Origin: Erpobdella octoculata
Lineage: Eukaryota; Annelida; Clitellata; Hirudinida; Erpobdellidae
Direction: 5' to 3'
Length of the DNA: 64,000 nucleotides
Assembly (NCBI GenBank): GCA_963978895.1
Contig: OZ022242.1
Location: 38,568,179 to 38,632,178 of the forward strand
How positions within the stretch are numbered: the stretch's first letter is position 1; each line of letters begins with the position of its first letter. Positions 37,458 through 55,428 of this stretch are shown one piece after another. The notes under the pieces were generated by a model. The model did not search any database. It was given only the letters and a program-made list of their open reading frames with translations, and was not told the DNA's origin. A program made the position numbers and the translations under genes.

Positions 37458-40400
37458 CCTTTTTCTGGACATCACTGGACGTTATCATTGCCACCTACTG
37501 TCATTGCCTCTGGACATCTAGACATGAGCCATGGATCACCGGAGTACCACAGTCGCGGGTTCGAGACCCACCAGTACGTCTACTCTCGCATCTACTCCAG
37601 TCAACTCCCACAGACTTTCGTGACCAGGGTCCTCACCATGCCGACTCATTTCTTCAAGGGGACCTACCAACACCCCCAGCAAGGGCTGACCGCCGCCGAC
37701 GGCTTCTACCACGGCCGCTCGTACAGCGGAAAGAAGAGTAAGGGAAAAGAAAAGGCGATGGCCATGTTTGTATTTTGTTTTTATTCTTATTTTAGAGATC
37801 TTTTTTTTTTTTTGCTGTTTCATCTCGAAACAAGTTTTTTTGAATTTAATAGAATAAGTATTTTAAGAAATATTCGTGTCTCGATTAAACGCAACTCGAT
37901 TTTTGTGTTTTAAATTTCATGCTGAAATTGTTAAACATAGTCAATTTAGGAGCTCCCGTGCGAGTTTAGTATTTTAATTGACGGCCGTTTCTCTACTCCC
38001 TCGCTTGTGATTACGAGCCCGATCGATTAACGCGACGGTTGATAATTACAATTTGTCACCGAGTCGGTCGGAGATCATCTTTTTATTCCTGTCTCGTATT
38101 TTGATTTTCTGCGAATTGTAATAAATAAATCAATTAAATAATTCTTAAATTTTTTACGGTCATAGTAAGAGAGAGAAGGATGTGTTTATTATGAAGATGA
38201 TGATGATAATACAATGATAACGGCTCTCGTTAGAGTTATATCGAAGTAGAAAAAAAAGGTTAAATTCAGTAAAAATTAACTAATCCTATGATATTCGTTT
38301 CTCGTTTCATAAACATATTTGTACATCTCCGCTTTCTTATTACTCCGGTCCCATCTCTTCATACGAAAGACTCGACAAGGAGATATCCGCCTTCTGCAAG
38401 AGCATGGAGCCGAGCGAACGCGCGGACGACGAGAGGGAAAAGGTCGTCGCCCGGATAAGACAGGCCGTCGAGAGTTGCATCTCACCTGTCCAGGTGAGAA
38501 AAACGATTCGATCTAATCTAGGTAATCTTTCCTACGGACAGCCCGTGCCGAAAATAGTCATAATAGGAAAGATTACCCTAATCTAATAGTAATAAACAAC
38601 GCCGTTACGAGTTTATTTTTCATTCCTTATCGACCGACCGATCGCAGGTGGAAGCGTTCGGCAGCTTCAAGACTCGCCTCTACCTTCCGTCCAGCGACAT
38701 CGACATCGTCGTGTTCCACGAGTGTCAGACGACCCCGTTCGACGTCATCAGGGAGGCTCTGGTCAAGTCGCAGGTCTGTGACGAAGACAAGATACTGGTG
38801 CTCTACAATGCTACCGTGAGAAGTCTTGCTTGTCTCTATGAATGCCTGTGTTATGGCCGGTTATGGATGCGTTATTGCGGCTATGCAAATGTGACTTACC
38901 TGTGATGAATGTGACTTACCGGTGATGAATGTGACTTACCAATGATAAATGTGACTGACCGATGATGAATGTGACTTACCAATGATAAATGTGACTGACC
39001 AGCGATAAATGTGACTGACCAGTGATAATTGTAATTAACCAATGGTAAATGTAAATCACTAGAGATAAATGTGACTTATCGATAATTGGAATGGTTATAA
39101 TTTTCCGATTTGTAAAATTTAACATATTTGCATAATTAAAAGAAGTTTGTCCCCCAACACAGGTGCCCATCATCAAGCTGACCGACCGACAAACGGAGAT
39201 CAAGGTGGACATCGGCTTCAACATTCACAACGCTCCGAAGAGTGCCGTCTTCATTCAGGTCGGTTATTAATTAATTATATATTTAAAAAATAAATTATAT
39301 ATATATGTGTGGGTGTATGTATGTGTGTATGTGTATACAACTCTACAAGGGGTTGAACCCGCTGTCACCGTGCCACACCGCCTCGCCTAAATGCGAACGC
39401 TGTTTTACCTGTTTATTATTATCTATCATTTATTGTGAGTAATTTAACCAGAATCAGCTCTTGTATGATTCAGCTAGATTAGTAATCAGTAATCGCCTTT
39501 TTGAATATATATTATAATGGATCTTCAACAGGACAGACTGAATTTTGCATTTCCTCAAAGTTCATTTAAACGATGTTTTAAAATAATAATATTCATATTT
39601 ATTATTATGTATATCTATATACACATGTGCAATAATAATAATAATAATAATAACTAATTATATATTTATATATAAATATATATTATTTTGTCACACACAC
39701 GCACACATGACAATAGAAATCATTAAAAGAATGGCCACCCATGAAAGAGCTACTGATGGTTCTGAAGCAGTTCCTGATAGAGAACGATCTAAATGAGGTT
39801 TACACGGGCGGAATCAGTTCTTACAGTCTCACACTTCTACTCCTAAGTTTTTTCAAGGTAGATTCAACAGTTGTTGCTGTGGTGGCAGTGGTGGTGATGC
39901 TTCTGTGGTAATCTGGCTATGTCGATGATTATGATAATGGCATTTGAATTTATTATAGATAATATTAACGAATAGGTATTTTATTCTAGATAATATTAAC
40001 AAATGCGTATTTTATTCTAGATAATATTAACAAATGCGTATTTTATTCTAGATAATATTAACAAATGCGTATTTTATTCTAGATAATATTAACAAATGCG
40101 TATTTTATTCTAGATAATATTAACAAATGCGTATTTTATTCTAGATAATATTAACAAATGCATATTTTATTCTAGATAATATTAACAAATGCGTATTTTA
40201 TTCTAGATAATTTCAACGAATGGGTATTTTCTTTTCCGTATTTTTTGCCGTTTTCGCTATCTCTCATTTTTAATTCATATCATTTTTGCGACCCTCCCCA
40301 TCTGACCTCGATTCATCTTTCTCTTTCCGACATTTCCAGATCAGGCAGGTTGACACCAGCCGGCAAGGCTCCGGCGAACTCCTGCTGGATTTCCTCAGGT

Positions 40401-42272
40401 ACTATGCCTTCAAATTCAACTACTGGATCTCCGGGATCAGCCTCACGCACATCTTCGAGAAACCCTTTCCCACGGACGCCCTTGTCATTCAAGATCCTCT
40501 GTGTCCTTGTGAGTTTGCTGATTTACGAAATTTTATTCGTGCACAAGAGATAGGTGTTTCTCTGTTCGCTATCTTCTACTTGTATGACCGGTTATCTTCT
40601 GACCCTCCCGTACAGCGAACGACGTCGCCAGGGGTTCGTACAGGTTCTCCTGCGTCCAGGGAGCCTTCAAGGGAGCATTCGACAACCTCCAGAGATGCTT
40701 GCAAAAGTATCAGAATCAGTCGTCCAGATCATCTTCTTCGTTCAGCATCCTCGAGAGCATCATACAAGTCAAACCACCGACCGGCTTTCTGGGGGACCAC
40801 CTTCCCGTGTCGCTTCTCTTCAGTCAGACCGAGTTAGTGCCGGATTTTATGCCGATTGAGACTTTGTCTTGTTTGGAACTTGCTAAGTCTTGTATGAAAC
40901 TTACTAGGTCTTAAATATGAAACTCAGTAAGTCTTATGTGAGACTTTGTCTTAACAATATTTGTATTCTTTTTTGACATTACATACACATACATACATAC
41001 ATACATACATACCTACATATACATACATACACAGTAAAGTGTATAAAAGTGTTTGTCATTAGAATAAGTTCTATATAAAAACTAATAATTTATGTATATC
41101 AAATAGATATTTTTATTAATTAGTGCAATATTTTCTATTTATTTATTTTTTTGATAATTTTTTACGTGGCATATTGTCATTTAAACTTCCAGACCGTTTT
41201 GTTTAATTCTCCTGTAAGTTTGTATCCGACGTTAGAATGTTGATTTAACAACAGCAACAGCAACAAAAGTTGATCCGTAGTAGTAGAGCCGATGTTTGTT
41301 TTTCTTTTGTTTCAGGAACAACAACATGGAATCGACCGCCTTCTCCTCCTCTTCCGATGATTCTGCCACTCCATCCAGTTCCCACATCGACTTTGAAGTA
41401 AGTCTGCACATCATTTGTGTCTTGTCGTTAATATGTTGAAAATTTTTTGTTATTATCCATTTGAATTTACCAGGCTGCATAACCCCGTCAATGTTGGTGT
41501 AACTATTTGCTGATTTTTCAATCAATATTGTGGGCTTTTTTTCGTAGCAAATATTACACGAATCTCTTGATTGTTGAGATGGTCATCTATTTATTGCTTT
41601 ATTTTATTTTATTTTATTTTACACCTGCAGGAGTGCGACGTCGACAGAGTGGCCACGAGCCTCCGCGACACCATCCTGGTCTCGTCCAACGTCACCTCGA
41701 AACGACCGCCGGAGAACGACGGAAAAGCCGCAGACGACGGCAACCCGTCTTCTTCCTCCTCCTCGTCCGAAATCGCGGCCGCATCGGACGACGACGCCGA
41801 CTGCAACAGCGGCTCCAGCGACTCGGGAGTGTCGCTCGACACCAAAGAGCGACGTCGTCTCAGCGACTCTTCCACGCCTCGACGGAAGTCCTTCTCGATC
41901 TTGCGTCGCCTGGAAGAACCCGTGCCGGACGGTGCCGACCAGCACGATCGCTCGGAGAACCCGGAGTCAGAAGCCGATGTCGTTTTCGACGGGCGATCAA
42001 GCGTAACTCCAGCGATCGTGACGGCTAATAACCGAGCGCTGAGGCCTTCGTACAGGGACGTCGTCCGTTCGACGCCGTCGCAGCTTGGCCAGGCTCCGCC
42101 GCTTTCCGGCAGAGACGTTCCTCACGAGAGCAGAAGGTCGGACGCGAAACCGCACAGCTGTTCGGAGGCTACTCCCGCTTGCGTTGTCTCGGGCGGTCAC
42201 CACCGGTTGCACAATCGCACGTTACGGGCGTCCGTGACGGTCGAGGGGTGCAAGCAGAAGACCGGTTCTTAG
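37458..42272 (+). CDS. TENT4: Non-canonical poly(A) polymerase TENT4 (PAPD5/PAPD7, Trf4-like)
   Basis: Exons: 37458-37737 (start ATG 37524), about 38370-38493, 38648-38815, 39163-39258, 39717-39857, 40340-40508, 40616-40832, 41316-41397 and 41631-42272. The protein adds A tails, with mixed nucleotides in animals, to aberrant nuclear RNAs and to some mRNAs. The nucleotidyltransferase core is intact: FGSFKTRLYLPSSDIDIVVF gives the GS motif and two catalytic Asp, and EIKVDIGFN the third. The central domain has VLKQFLIENDLNEVYTGGIS and SYSL; the nucleotide-recognition region has IQDPL and NDVARGSYRF, matching TENT4 as I know it. The C-terminal exon is Ser-rich and unconserved, ending TAG 42270-42272. 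The link from the first coding exon to the second is unresolved: the strong donor at 37738 and the acceptors near 38370 do not match in phase, so a small exon or another donor is missing. Confidence 0.92.
38885..39085 (+). repeat. 20-bp tandem repeat in TENT4 intron
   Basis: About nine copies of a 20-bp unit (gatgaatgtgacttaccaat type) begin about 70 bp after the exon donor at 38816. Many copies contain cttacc or ctgacc. Confidence 0.8.
39950..40225 (+). repeat. 31-bp tandem repeat in TENT4 intron
   Basis: About eight or nine nearly identical copies of gataatattaacaaatgcgt followed by attttattcta. Low divergence implies recent expansion. Confidence 0.9.
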
Positions 42273-45050
42273 TGTTGCCCGAGTAGGTCTTTCATTTAAT
42301 AACGTCCCAGTGCCATTCTTGTAAATGATCCGATTCTTCGCCTGGCTCAAAAAAAAATATATCGATGATGGTGATGATGATGATAAAAAAACATGGCCTG
42401 TTTATAAAGTAAAAATAACCAAAATTTGAAGAACCAGAAAGAGATGTCTAAACGTTTACCGGCCAATCGATTCCTTGTAAATATTTTCTCGAACGATCCT
42501 AGATATTTATAGAAAAAAAAATACGTTAGGTAAAATGCAGTTTGTGCGTACGTCTGTCTGTCGGTCTTTTTTGGCAAAGTCATCTCGTCTTCACCGCCAT
42601 TGAATCCGGTGGAAAAACTCGCGTGCTCGGCTCTCTCGTTGGCTGTGAGCTGACCGATAGAAAGGAGCCGTCGAATTAAGTTGTTTTTTTTATCTTTTCT
42701 TTCTTTTCTCGCACGTGTTTACAAAATTGTTTCTATTTTTGTTTGTTTGTATGAATGAGAGACGGTTTGTATGCACGGTTGTTGATTGGCAGTTTTCTGA
42801 GCGTGACTGATTTCTTCTTTTTTTTTTTTTATTTCACAAACCAATGGCGCATCGATCACAGTGGAGGCCTTTGCTACGATTGGTGGACGGTTTTGTTTGG
42901 CTGCCTTTTTCAGGTATTGCTCAAAGTCTGTCTCATCTTTTGCGTGCCCGGCCGGTTGGCTGGATCGAGTGCTAGGGGCCCGTCGGTCCTGATTTGTGAA
43001 TGTCGACCAATAAAAAAAAAGGTTTATCGTACGTAAGAACGATTTTTCTTTTCCGTTACAAAAAAATTTTTAGTATTAAAATTGAGAAGTGTTTTTTTTC
43101 TCTCTTTTCCAACATCGCCCGAACAAATCGACTTTTTTTTCACGCACGCTCAAAGGTCATCTTTTTGTGTTGTGACTTGAAGATAATGTCTTTTTTTTTT
43201 GCTATGTCTTCTTGTAATTTTTTTTTTTGCTACTTTCTTCAGCCTATGGTTTCTATTTGGGGGCAGGAAGCATTGATGCTAGTTTTTTCCAGTAAGATGT
43301 GAACATTTTTGTTGTTGCTGCATTACGTTTTGACGTCGGTGTTTGAATTGCCTGGTGACAGTTTGTTACGTGCGAGCTGGTATAATCACACTTACATTGG
43401 CACATAGCTGATTCGTATAAGTAAACAAAAATTTTCTTAGCCCATGAAATCTTATTGATTTTTATATGTATGTTTTATCTAAAAATAACAAAAGTTGGAT
43501 TTCCAGACAGACAGAGAATTGCTGAAAAGATGTTTAAGGTAGTTTATAATGTTGTTATAATTAAAGATGATGATTGTCCAGTTTAGTGAATTGTGATGAA
43601 AGCGTTGAGATTTTCATCTTAAACGATATTTCATTGCTTTGAAGCAGTTGTAATTATTTAACTTATATAGATAGATATATATATAGAAAAAATTCTGCGC
43701 CTAAAACTCAACGACACGAAACGAACACGTCTGCACGTGACAAGCAAAAAGAATGAAACCTCGCTTCCGACCGGAGGAGTGAAAAAACGAAGGAACGAAA
43801 AAAAAATTAGGAAAATCTGAAAAACAAAAGCAAAAAACGATTAGCAGATTACGCGTAAAAAAAGTGTCGTAAACAGATTGTTGATTTTTTTAAATAAAAA
43901 TGATGTTCTGAGACTCCAGAGATGAAAAAGACAAATTTTTCTCGTAGATACGTACGCTTGTATGTACTGCGTTGCGATTGCTGAATGGAGAGAGAACACA
44001 AAATTCGTGATGAACCAATTTATTATTTATTTATCTTGCCATTTTTTTTCTAACTTCTTTAAAATTTCACGAAAAAAATAATTTGATTCTTCTAAAGGAA
44101 AATGTTTTTCTACAAAAATAACAAAGAAGGCAGACTGTTGGTGTTTAAAGAGCACAATTTTATTTTTTCTTTCTCTATTTGTTTTGAATAATTTAAGAGG
44201 TTGACTGTGCTATTGACACGGGTCAAGTTTTACAATTATTATTACGGTAAATTATCATTACGGTTATTATAATTATTATTAATTTCAACTATTATTATGA
44301 TGAGTTATTATAATTATTATTATAATTTACCACCTCGTACTTGTTGAAGCTACTCTCTTTGAGCTTATAGAAATTTTTTTATTATTTTCTTTCGCTTGCG
44401 TCCCGCCGAAGATTTTAGGTTTTTCGAGGTGGGGGTGTGGGCTCGGCCGTACAATTTTCCGGGTTCTCGTTTTGTTTTTTCTTTTGTTCGTGAACTATTA
44501 AAAGTAATATTTAATAATAATAATTATAATAAGAAAAAGAGAAGAGAAAAATTTAATTGGTGCTCGGTTGAATAACGAATTTATCATTTCACTTTTTCTT
44601 TTGTCGTGTTATTTCTCTCATGCTGTTTTGTTTGTTAATCCTTTTCTCTCTTTCCTTCTCTCTTCTGTGTTCTCTCTCTCTCTCTCTGTGTTTGTGTTAT
44701 TCTTTCTTGTTCTTTCCTCCTGTTATTGTTGAATTATCAGTTTCCATCATCACGATTCTTTCAGAGTTTCGTAGCATTTTTTTCTTTTCTGAATTAATTT
44801 GATGGTTTTCGTAGTTCAATTACATATATATATATATATATTTATAATTATTAATATCTAAATATTCATATTTTAGTTCAACCAACCACGCGCGTTCCCA
44901 TCTTTCGCTGGCCGCGCACGCACACGAGTGAATATCGTTTGTTTATTATTTGCAAAATCATTAAAAAAAAGCAACCTTAACCAGGAAGTATCGATGCCAA
45001 AGCCGTTTCATTTTCAATTATAGCTCGTCCTTTTTTTTTTCTGCGACTAC
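42273..45050 (+). other. Noncoding, probable long 3' UTR of TENT4
   Basis: AT-rich sequence with T and A runs, TC-rich patches and (TA)n at 44823-44840, and no credible coding potential. The first firm candidate polyadenylation signal downstream is gtgtaaataaacatatcg near 45820, so the 3' UTR could run to about 45845. Confidence 0.45.
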
Positions 45051-45391
45051 TCCGAATGTTTTTCCTGCAAAATTTCATCGTGCTCAATCGTCTGTTGAGG
45101 TGTTGTAGCAGCCTGTTATCTGTTGGTGTCTCGTTTATCTGCGTCTGTATCCGTTTGTGCGTGTACTTCCATCGTTGACTAGTTAACGCCAGTCATTTGT
45201 TCCGCTGCTTTTTCGAGGTTTCATCCGACACGATAGTTGCGATTTTGGTAGCGTCTGTGTTTCTCCAGCTGATGTCAACTCAGTGTCAATATCAAGATAG
45301 CATTATTTGTGGTATTTTCGTTTTGGTTTCATAGTTATTTCGTTCTGATTTCAAATACTTGATTTTGTGTATCATCTATCATCTCCCAACT

Positions 45392-45471
<80 letters not shown>

Positions 45472-45960
45472 GAGGGTTTTTTTGGTGTACGTGTAGTATA
45501 CTATCCATCTTCGATTCTGTGATCATTTTTCATTTTCGCGAGGAACGGAATAAATCGCACAGAGAGCTGTGTGGATTCAAGTACGAAACATGAAGAGTGG
45601 TACGTATGTATGATGTATGTTGATATCTGTTTGTGTATGATTAATGTATCTCTATAAATTTAGATATTTCCTTCCCTTGTGACAAATAGTGTTGCATCAC
45701 TAATTCTATCTTCTTTCTTATCGGTTTAAGGTGCTGCTTTTCGTATCGTCGTGTGAATACCGCTACGGATCTGTATGTAATAATACCTTATTGTGCCCAT
45801 GCTATCAATCGACCCTCGTGTAAATAAACATATCGTATTCACAAGACATTAATTCACTTGTATATTTTTCGATGCGTTGCTCGCGATTTGCTGCATCTTG
45901 ATTTTGTGACTCGTACGCTGGGACCTACGCCGAGCGTGTTTGCAATATCGAGATTAGAAT
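45050..45960 (+). repeat. Duplicated segment, copy 1
   Basis: Matches 49575-50510 closely: tgttgaggtgttgtagcagc, tttcatccgacacgatagtt, ataaatcgcacagagagctg and the aataaacatatcgtattcac region. Copy 1 has an extra (TA)n (about 45398-45467) and flanking sequence. Its position suggests it may be the 3' end of the TENT4 transcript. Confidence 0.75.
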
Positions 45961-47084
45961 TGTCAATAATGATCGTTTTTATTGCGAGCAATCCGGGGTT
46001 CGGCATTTCGATTTGACGTATGGTCACACCTGTTGCTTCATCTCTGTCTCCCGTCATCCGTGGTTGTCTAGTCACGTCATGATACGAATGTTATAAACCT
46101 GGTTTAGGTTGCAAAAAAATTAAAAAAATCTTTAATATTGATTGCCTGGTTGATTTATTGCCCGTTCTATTTGGGGGTATAGAGATGTTCTTGTGTAGGA
46201 AAGATTTTGGCAAGAATACTAAAGTAATTATTATAATTGTAAGGCGCCCGCTCAATAGTAAACAGACATTATCTTTGTTAAAATGGGCTGGTTTGTATTA
46301 TGTGTATCCCCCCTGGATCCATATGGAGTCGATTCTTGGATGATATGATATTGTTATATATACTGGGCATAGTGTGTGCATTATACATACCTTAATACAT
46401 ACATACATACATACATACAAATTTGGAAACTAAATTTTCAAAAAATGGTGAAACACGTATTTTTTTATTTTTTAAGAAGAATCTAAATGCCAAATTTTGC
46501 CCCCCCCCCTCTGGATCCTCCAACGGTATGGCCGCAGTCGCAAAAATAATTTTCGTCATCTATCATTAGCACCTTTACCATAGGGATCTGAAGAGAAATG
46601 AAACGTGCCGGTACAAACCTTTTCAATCTGTCCTGCTAATTTTCTTTATTAAATAATCAAAGATAGACAGAAATTATACAAAAACATTTTTTCAGAAGGG
46701 GCTCGCAAAATTTCAGCCTTTGCATCGGGTTACAAAGATTTCTAGGAAAATTCCCATGTTTTAAAGCGCTTTTAAAAAAGACACATTATTAAATTACGTT
46801 TAAAAGTATTATTGCGTATAAATTATTTTATAAATCAGTTTTTAATACAATTTATAAGAGTTTTGCTGTTTAGGACTTTTCCATAAATATCTATGGGAAT
46901 TTTGCTCTCGAAGTTTTCGCGTGAGTTTGAAATCGCGACTGTCCACAACTTTTTGAAACCTTAAAGCAACTCTTCCGCAAAACAATGAGATAGTTTCGGT
47001 TCTGTAAAAATATTCGTTTAGTAAAAAATAACTATTTTTCTATAAACTGACAAAGAGTTGCACGTTGTCATCAAAGAACACGAG

Positions 47085-52633
<5,549 letters not shown>

Positions 52634-53315
52634 GTCAGATGAAAAATTATTTTGATTGTTTTTCTCATAATATCTAATCACCTTTTTTGTTTCTCTTTTG
52701 TCCGTTTAATTTCTTCTGGCTGCATCTCACTCACTACTCGTCGCTCTCTCTCTCTCTCTAACTTTCTAATTTTTAATTATATTCGTTTACTCATTTAATG
52801 ACTTGCCCATTTGCTTAATTACCCAATTATTTAAGTTGCTTGGAAAACTCTTCCGAGTGAAAATTCTCGGAAGCGTTCCGCCGCCGACTAATTCGCGCCG
52901 CTCAAGAGATCTTTGTTGTTACTCTAAAATACTTTTATGGCTTACAGTTGAATCGCTTGGTTTTTGGACTTTTTTTTGTCTCCTTCACTCTTATTAGAGG
53001 ACTTGTTCTTTATTTCTCTCATTTTATGGTTATGTTGTTTTTTTAATGGCAGATACTCCGCCTCATCTATTAAAAGTACACTACAGATCACACATATCTA
53101 CTGATTGCCATTACGTACCTTGGTCACTAATATAATAATATTGATGATGGTAGAGATGATACAAATAATTATGGTTATAGCAGTGGTGTGATGATTATGA
53201 TAACTGGTAGAGATATTTGTGTAATGTACGGATAACTGTTTTGTTTTGTGCCAATACCTAATATTACAACTTTCGCTACTTGCACTGCATTAGTACCTAC
53301 CTACTAACTATCTAC

Positions 53316-53485
<170 letters not shown>

Positions 53486-53900
53486 ACATACATACATACA
53501 TACATACATACATACATAAATACATACATACATACATACATACATACATACATACATACATACATACATACATACATACATACATACATACATACATACA
53601 TACATACATACATACATACATACATACATACATACATACATACATACATACATACATACATACATACATACATACATACATACATACATACATACATAAA
53701 TACATACATACATACATACATACATACATACATACAACATACATACATACAACATACATACATACATACATACATACATACATACATACATACATACATA
53801 CATACATACATACTTTAGAGCCACATTCACAAGAGGTCAGAAAAGCTTACATATACACATTGACAAATGCGCAACTGGAAGGGTGACCTTCTATGCAAAC
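53486..53900 (+). repeat. (CATA)n microsatellite and attached dispersed repeat, copy 2
   Basis: About 325 bp of CATA with a few interruptions, followed by ctttagagccacattcacaa and gaggtcagaaaagc as in copy 1. Met-Tyr-Val-Cys frames on the minus strand are artefacts. Confidence 0.9.
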
Positions 53901-54062
53901 AGGGGCAGATTTAGGCATAGGCTGCAGCCTATGGGCGCCACGAGGCCAGGGGTGCCACAAAAAAAAGAAAAAAAATAAGAAAGTAAAGAAAAAAGGAAAA
54001 AGTAAAATCACCTAAAGATTTAATTTTGTATGACTTTTTCTTCTGGCGCCCCTGGGCCCTGG
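53900..54062. mobile_element. Possible hAT-like MITE
   Basis: The left side reads caggggcagatttaggcata then tgggcgccacgaggcc; the right side reads ttctggcgcccctgggccct, roughly complementary to it, around an A-rich centre. Element borders and target duplication are not clear. Confidence 0.35.
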
Positions 54063-54279
54063 CTTCTATAGCTTTAATTTCAAGATTAACACATTATTCC
54101 ATCATTCAAAGATTGAAAATAAAGTTAAATAAAAGATGTTAATCGTACGTGGTCTTAAATGCATGGGTGAACAGTCAATTTCTACTCTCGACAGTCAAGA
54201 ATTATCTTAGGTCAACAATGGGTCAAGAAGCTCTTGCAGTTTTGACCATAGAAGGTGAAATAGTCAAGAATATAGACTA

Positions 54280-54358
54280 CTAGCGGGGGCACCCGGAGTT
54301 TTTAGAGGTTTTTCTAATGTTTGTCTCGCTCCCGGACATGTTCTTTTATATATATAGA
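54280..54358 (-). mobile_element. 79-bp miniature Helitron
   Basis: On the minus strand: flanking A, TCTATATATATAAAAGAACA then tgtc (the 5' end of the 1.2-1.6 kb family), joined directly to gggagcgagacaaacattag, cctctaaaaa and a cccggg-type hairpin, ending CTAG (54280-54283) before T. Both termini are present with no interior. Confidence 0.75.
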
Positions 54359-54379
54359 TACACATACATATACATCCAT

Positions 54380-54875
54380 AAATAAGCGAAAACGGGAACG
54401 GGAAGCCAACTGAGAGCGAAAGATAGAGCGGGAAAGGGAAATCGACCGAGAACGGGAAAGCAACCGGGAGCGGGAAAGCGACCGGGAGCTGGAACACGAC
54501 CGAGAGCGGGAAAGCGACCGGGAGCGGAAAAGCGACCGTGAACGCGACGAGAAAGCCGTTATTTTAGGGTCTTCATACGGCCCTGCCCAAACCTTAAATC
54601 AAGGTGGGACGGGCCGAGATTTTTAACCAAGTATATAGACATTTTAGTGATTTTAGAGTGTTCAGACAGGCTGGGCTAAACCTGAAGTCAAGGTGGGACG
54701 GGCCGAAGTTTTTCATCAAGTATATAGAACTTCTAGGCCTGTAAAAACGGGCTGGGCCAAGTTGTCGACGGGCCGAGCCGAGACCTAAAACATTGATCCG
54801 TGCAGTACTCTACTATGTATGCACGGTTCAAATTCTCTAATTTCATGCGAGCGAAGCCGCTACGGGCACTGCTAG
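54380..54875 (+). mobile_element. Chimeric Helitron 3' portion
   Basis: An 18-bp minisatellite (54390-54550) like that of the hairpin-gccgggtaa family is fused at about 54552 to the gacgggccgag-rich 3' section of the other family. It ends cgctacgggcactg then CTAG (54872-54875), followed by T. The 5' end is not identified. Confidence 0.6.
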
Positions 54876-54910
<35 letters not shown>

Positions 54911-54917
54911 GTATGTT

Positions 54918-54949
<32 letters not shown>

Positions 54950-54958
54950 AATATATAC

Positions 54959-54992
<34 letters not shown>

Positions 54993-55006
54993 TATATATA
55001 TGTATA

Positions 55007-55037
<31 letters not shown>

Positions 55038-55064
55038 TTATATATATATATGTATATGTATGTT

Positions 55065-55137
<73 letters not shown>

Positions 55138-55175
55138 GTATATATATAAACATACATATACATATATATATATAA

Positions 55176-55206
<31 letters not shown>

Positions 55207-55234
55207 TACATATATATAATATATATATACACAT

Positions 55235-55326
<92 letters not shown>
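54876..55326. repeat. Long imperfect (TA)n tract
   Basis: About 450 bp of TA with scattered TG/CA interruptions. All open frames in it are Tyr-Ile repeats. Confidence 0.95.
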
Positions 55327-55330
<4 letters not shown>

Positions 55331-55428
55331 ATGTGTGTAAAATTGATCTATTTCCACAGTTAAGAAGCCGGGTAGCAAGACCTTTAAACATTTAACTTTT
55401 TTTCAATCAGAAAAGTAAAGATAAACAA
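55327..55428 (+). promoter_or_regulatory. Conserved 5' leader of the ZYG11-like genes (copy B)
   Basis: Shares aattgatctatttccacagt and agacctttaaacatttaact with copies A and C, directly before the start codon. Confidence 0.5.

Noticed and set aside
38885..40225. CRISPR-like spaced repeats
   Set aside because: The units are contiguous tandem repeats without spacers, in introns of an animal gene.
54800..55395. Open frames of Tyr-Ile repeats (also at 12026, 19980 and 58208)
   Set aside because: They are (TA)n tracts; no splice or coding signal.
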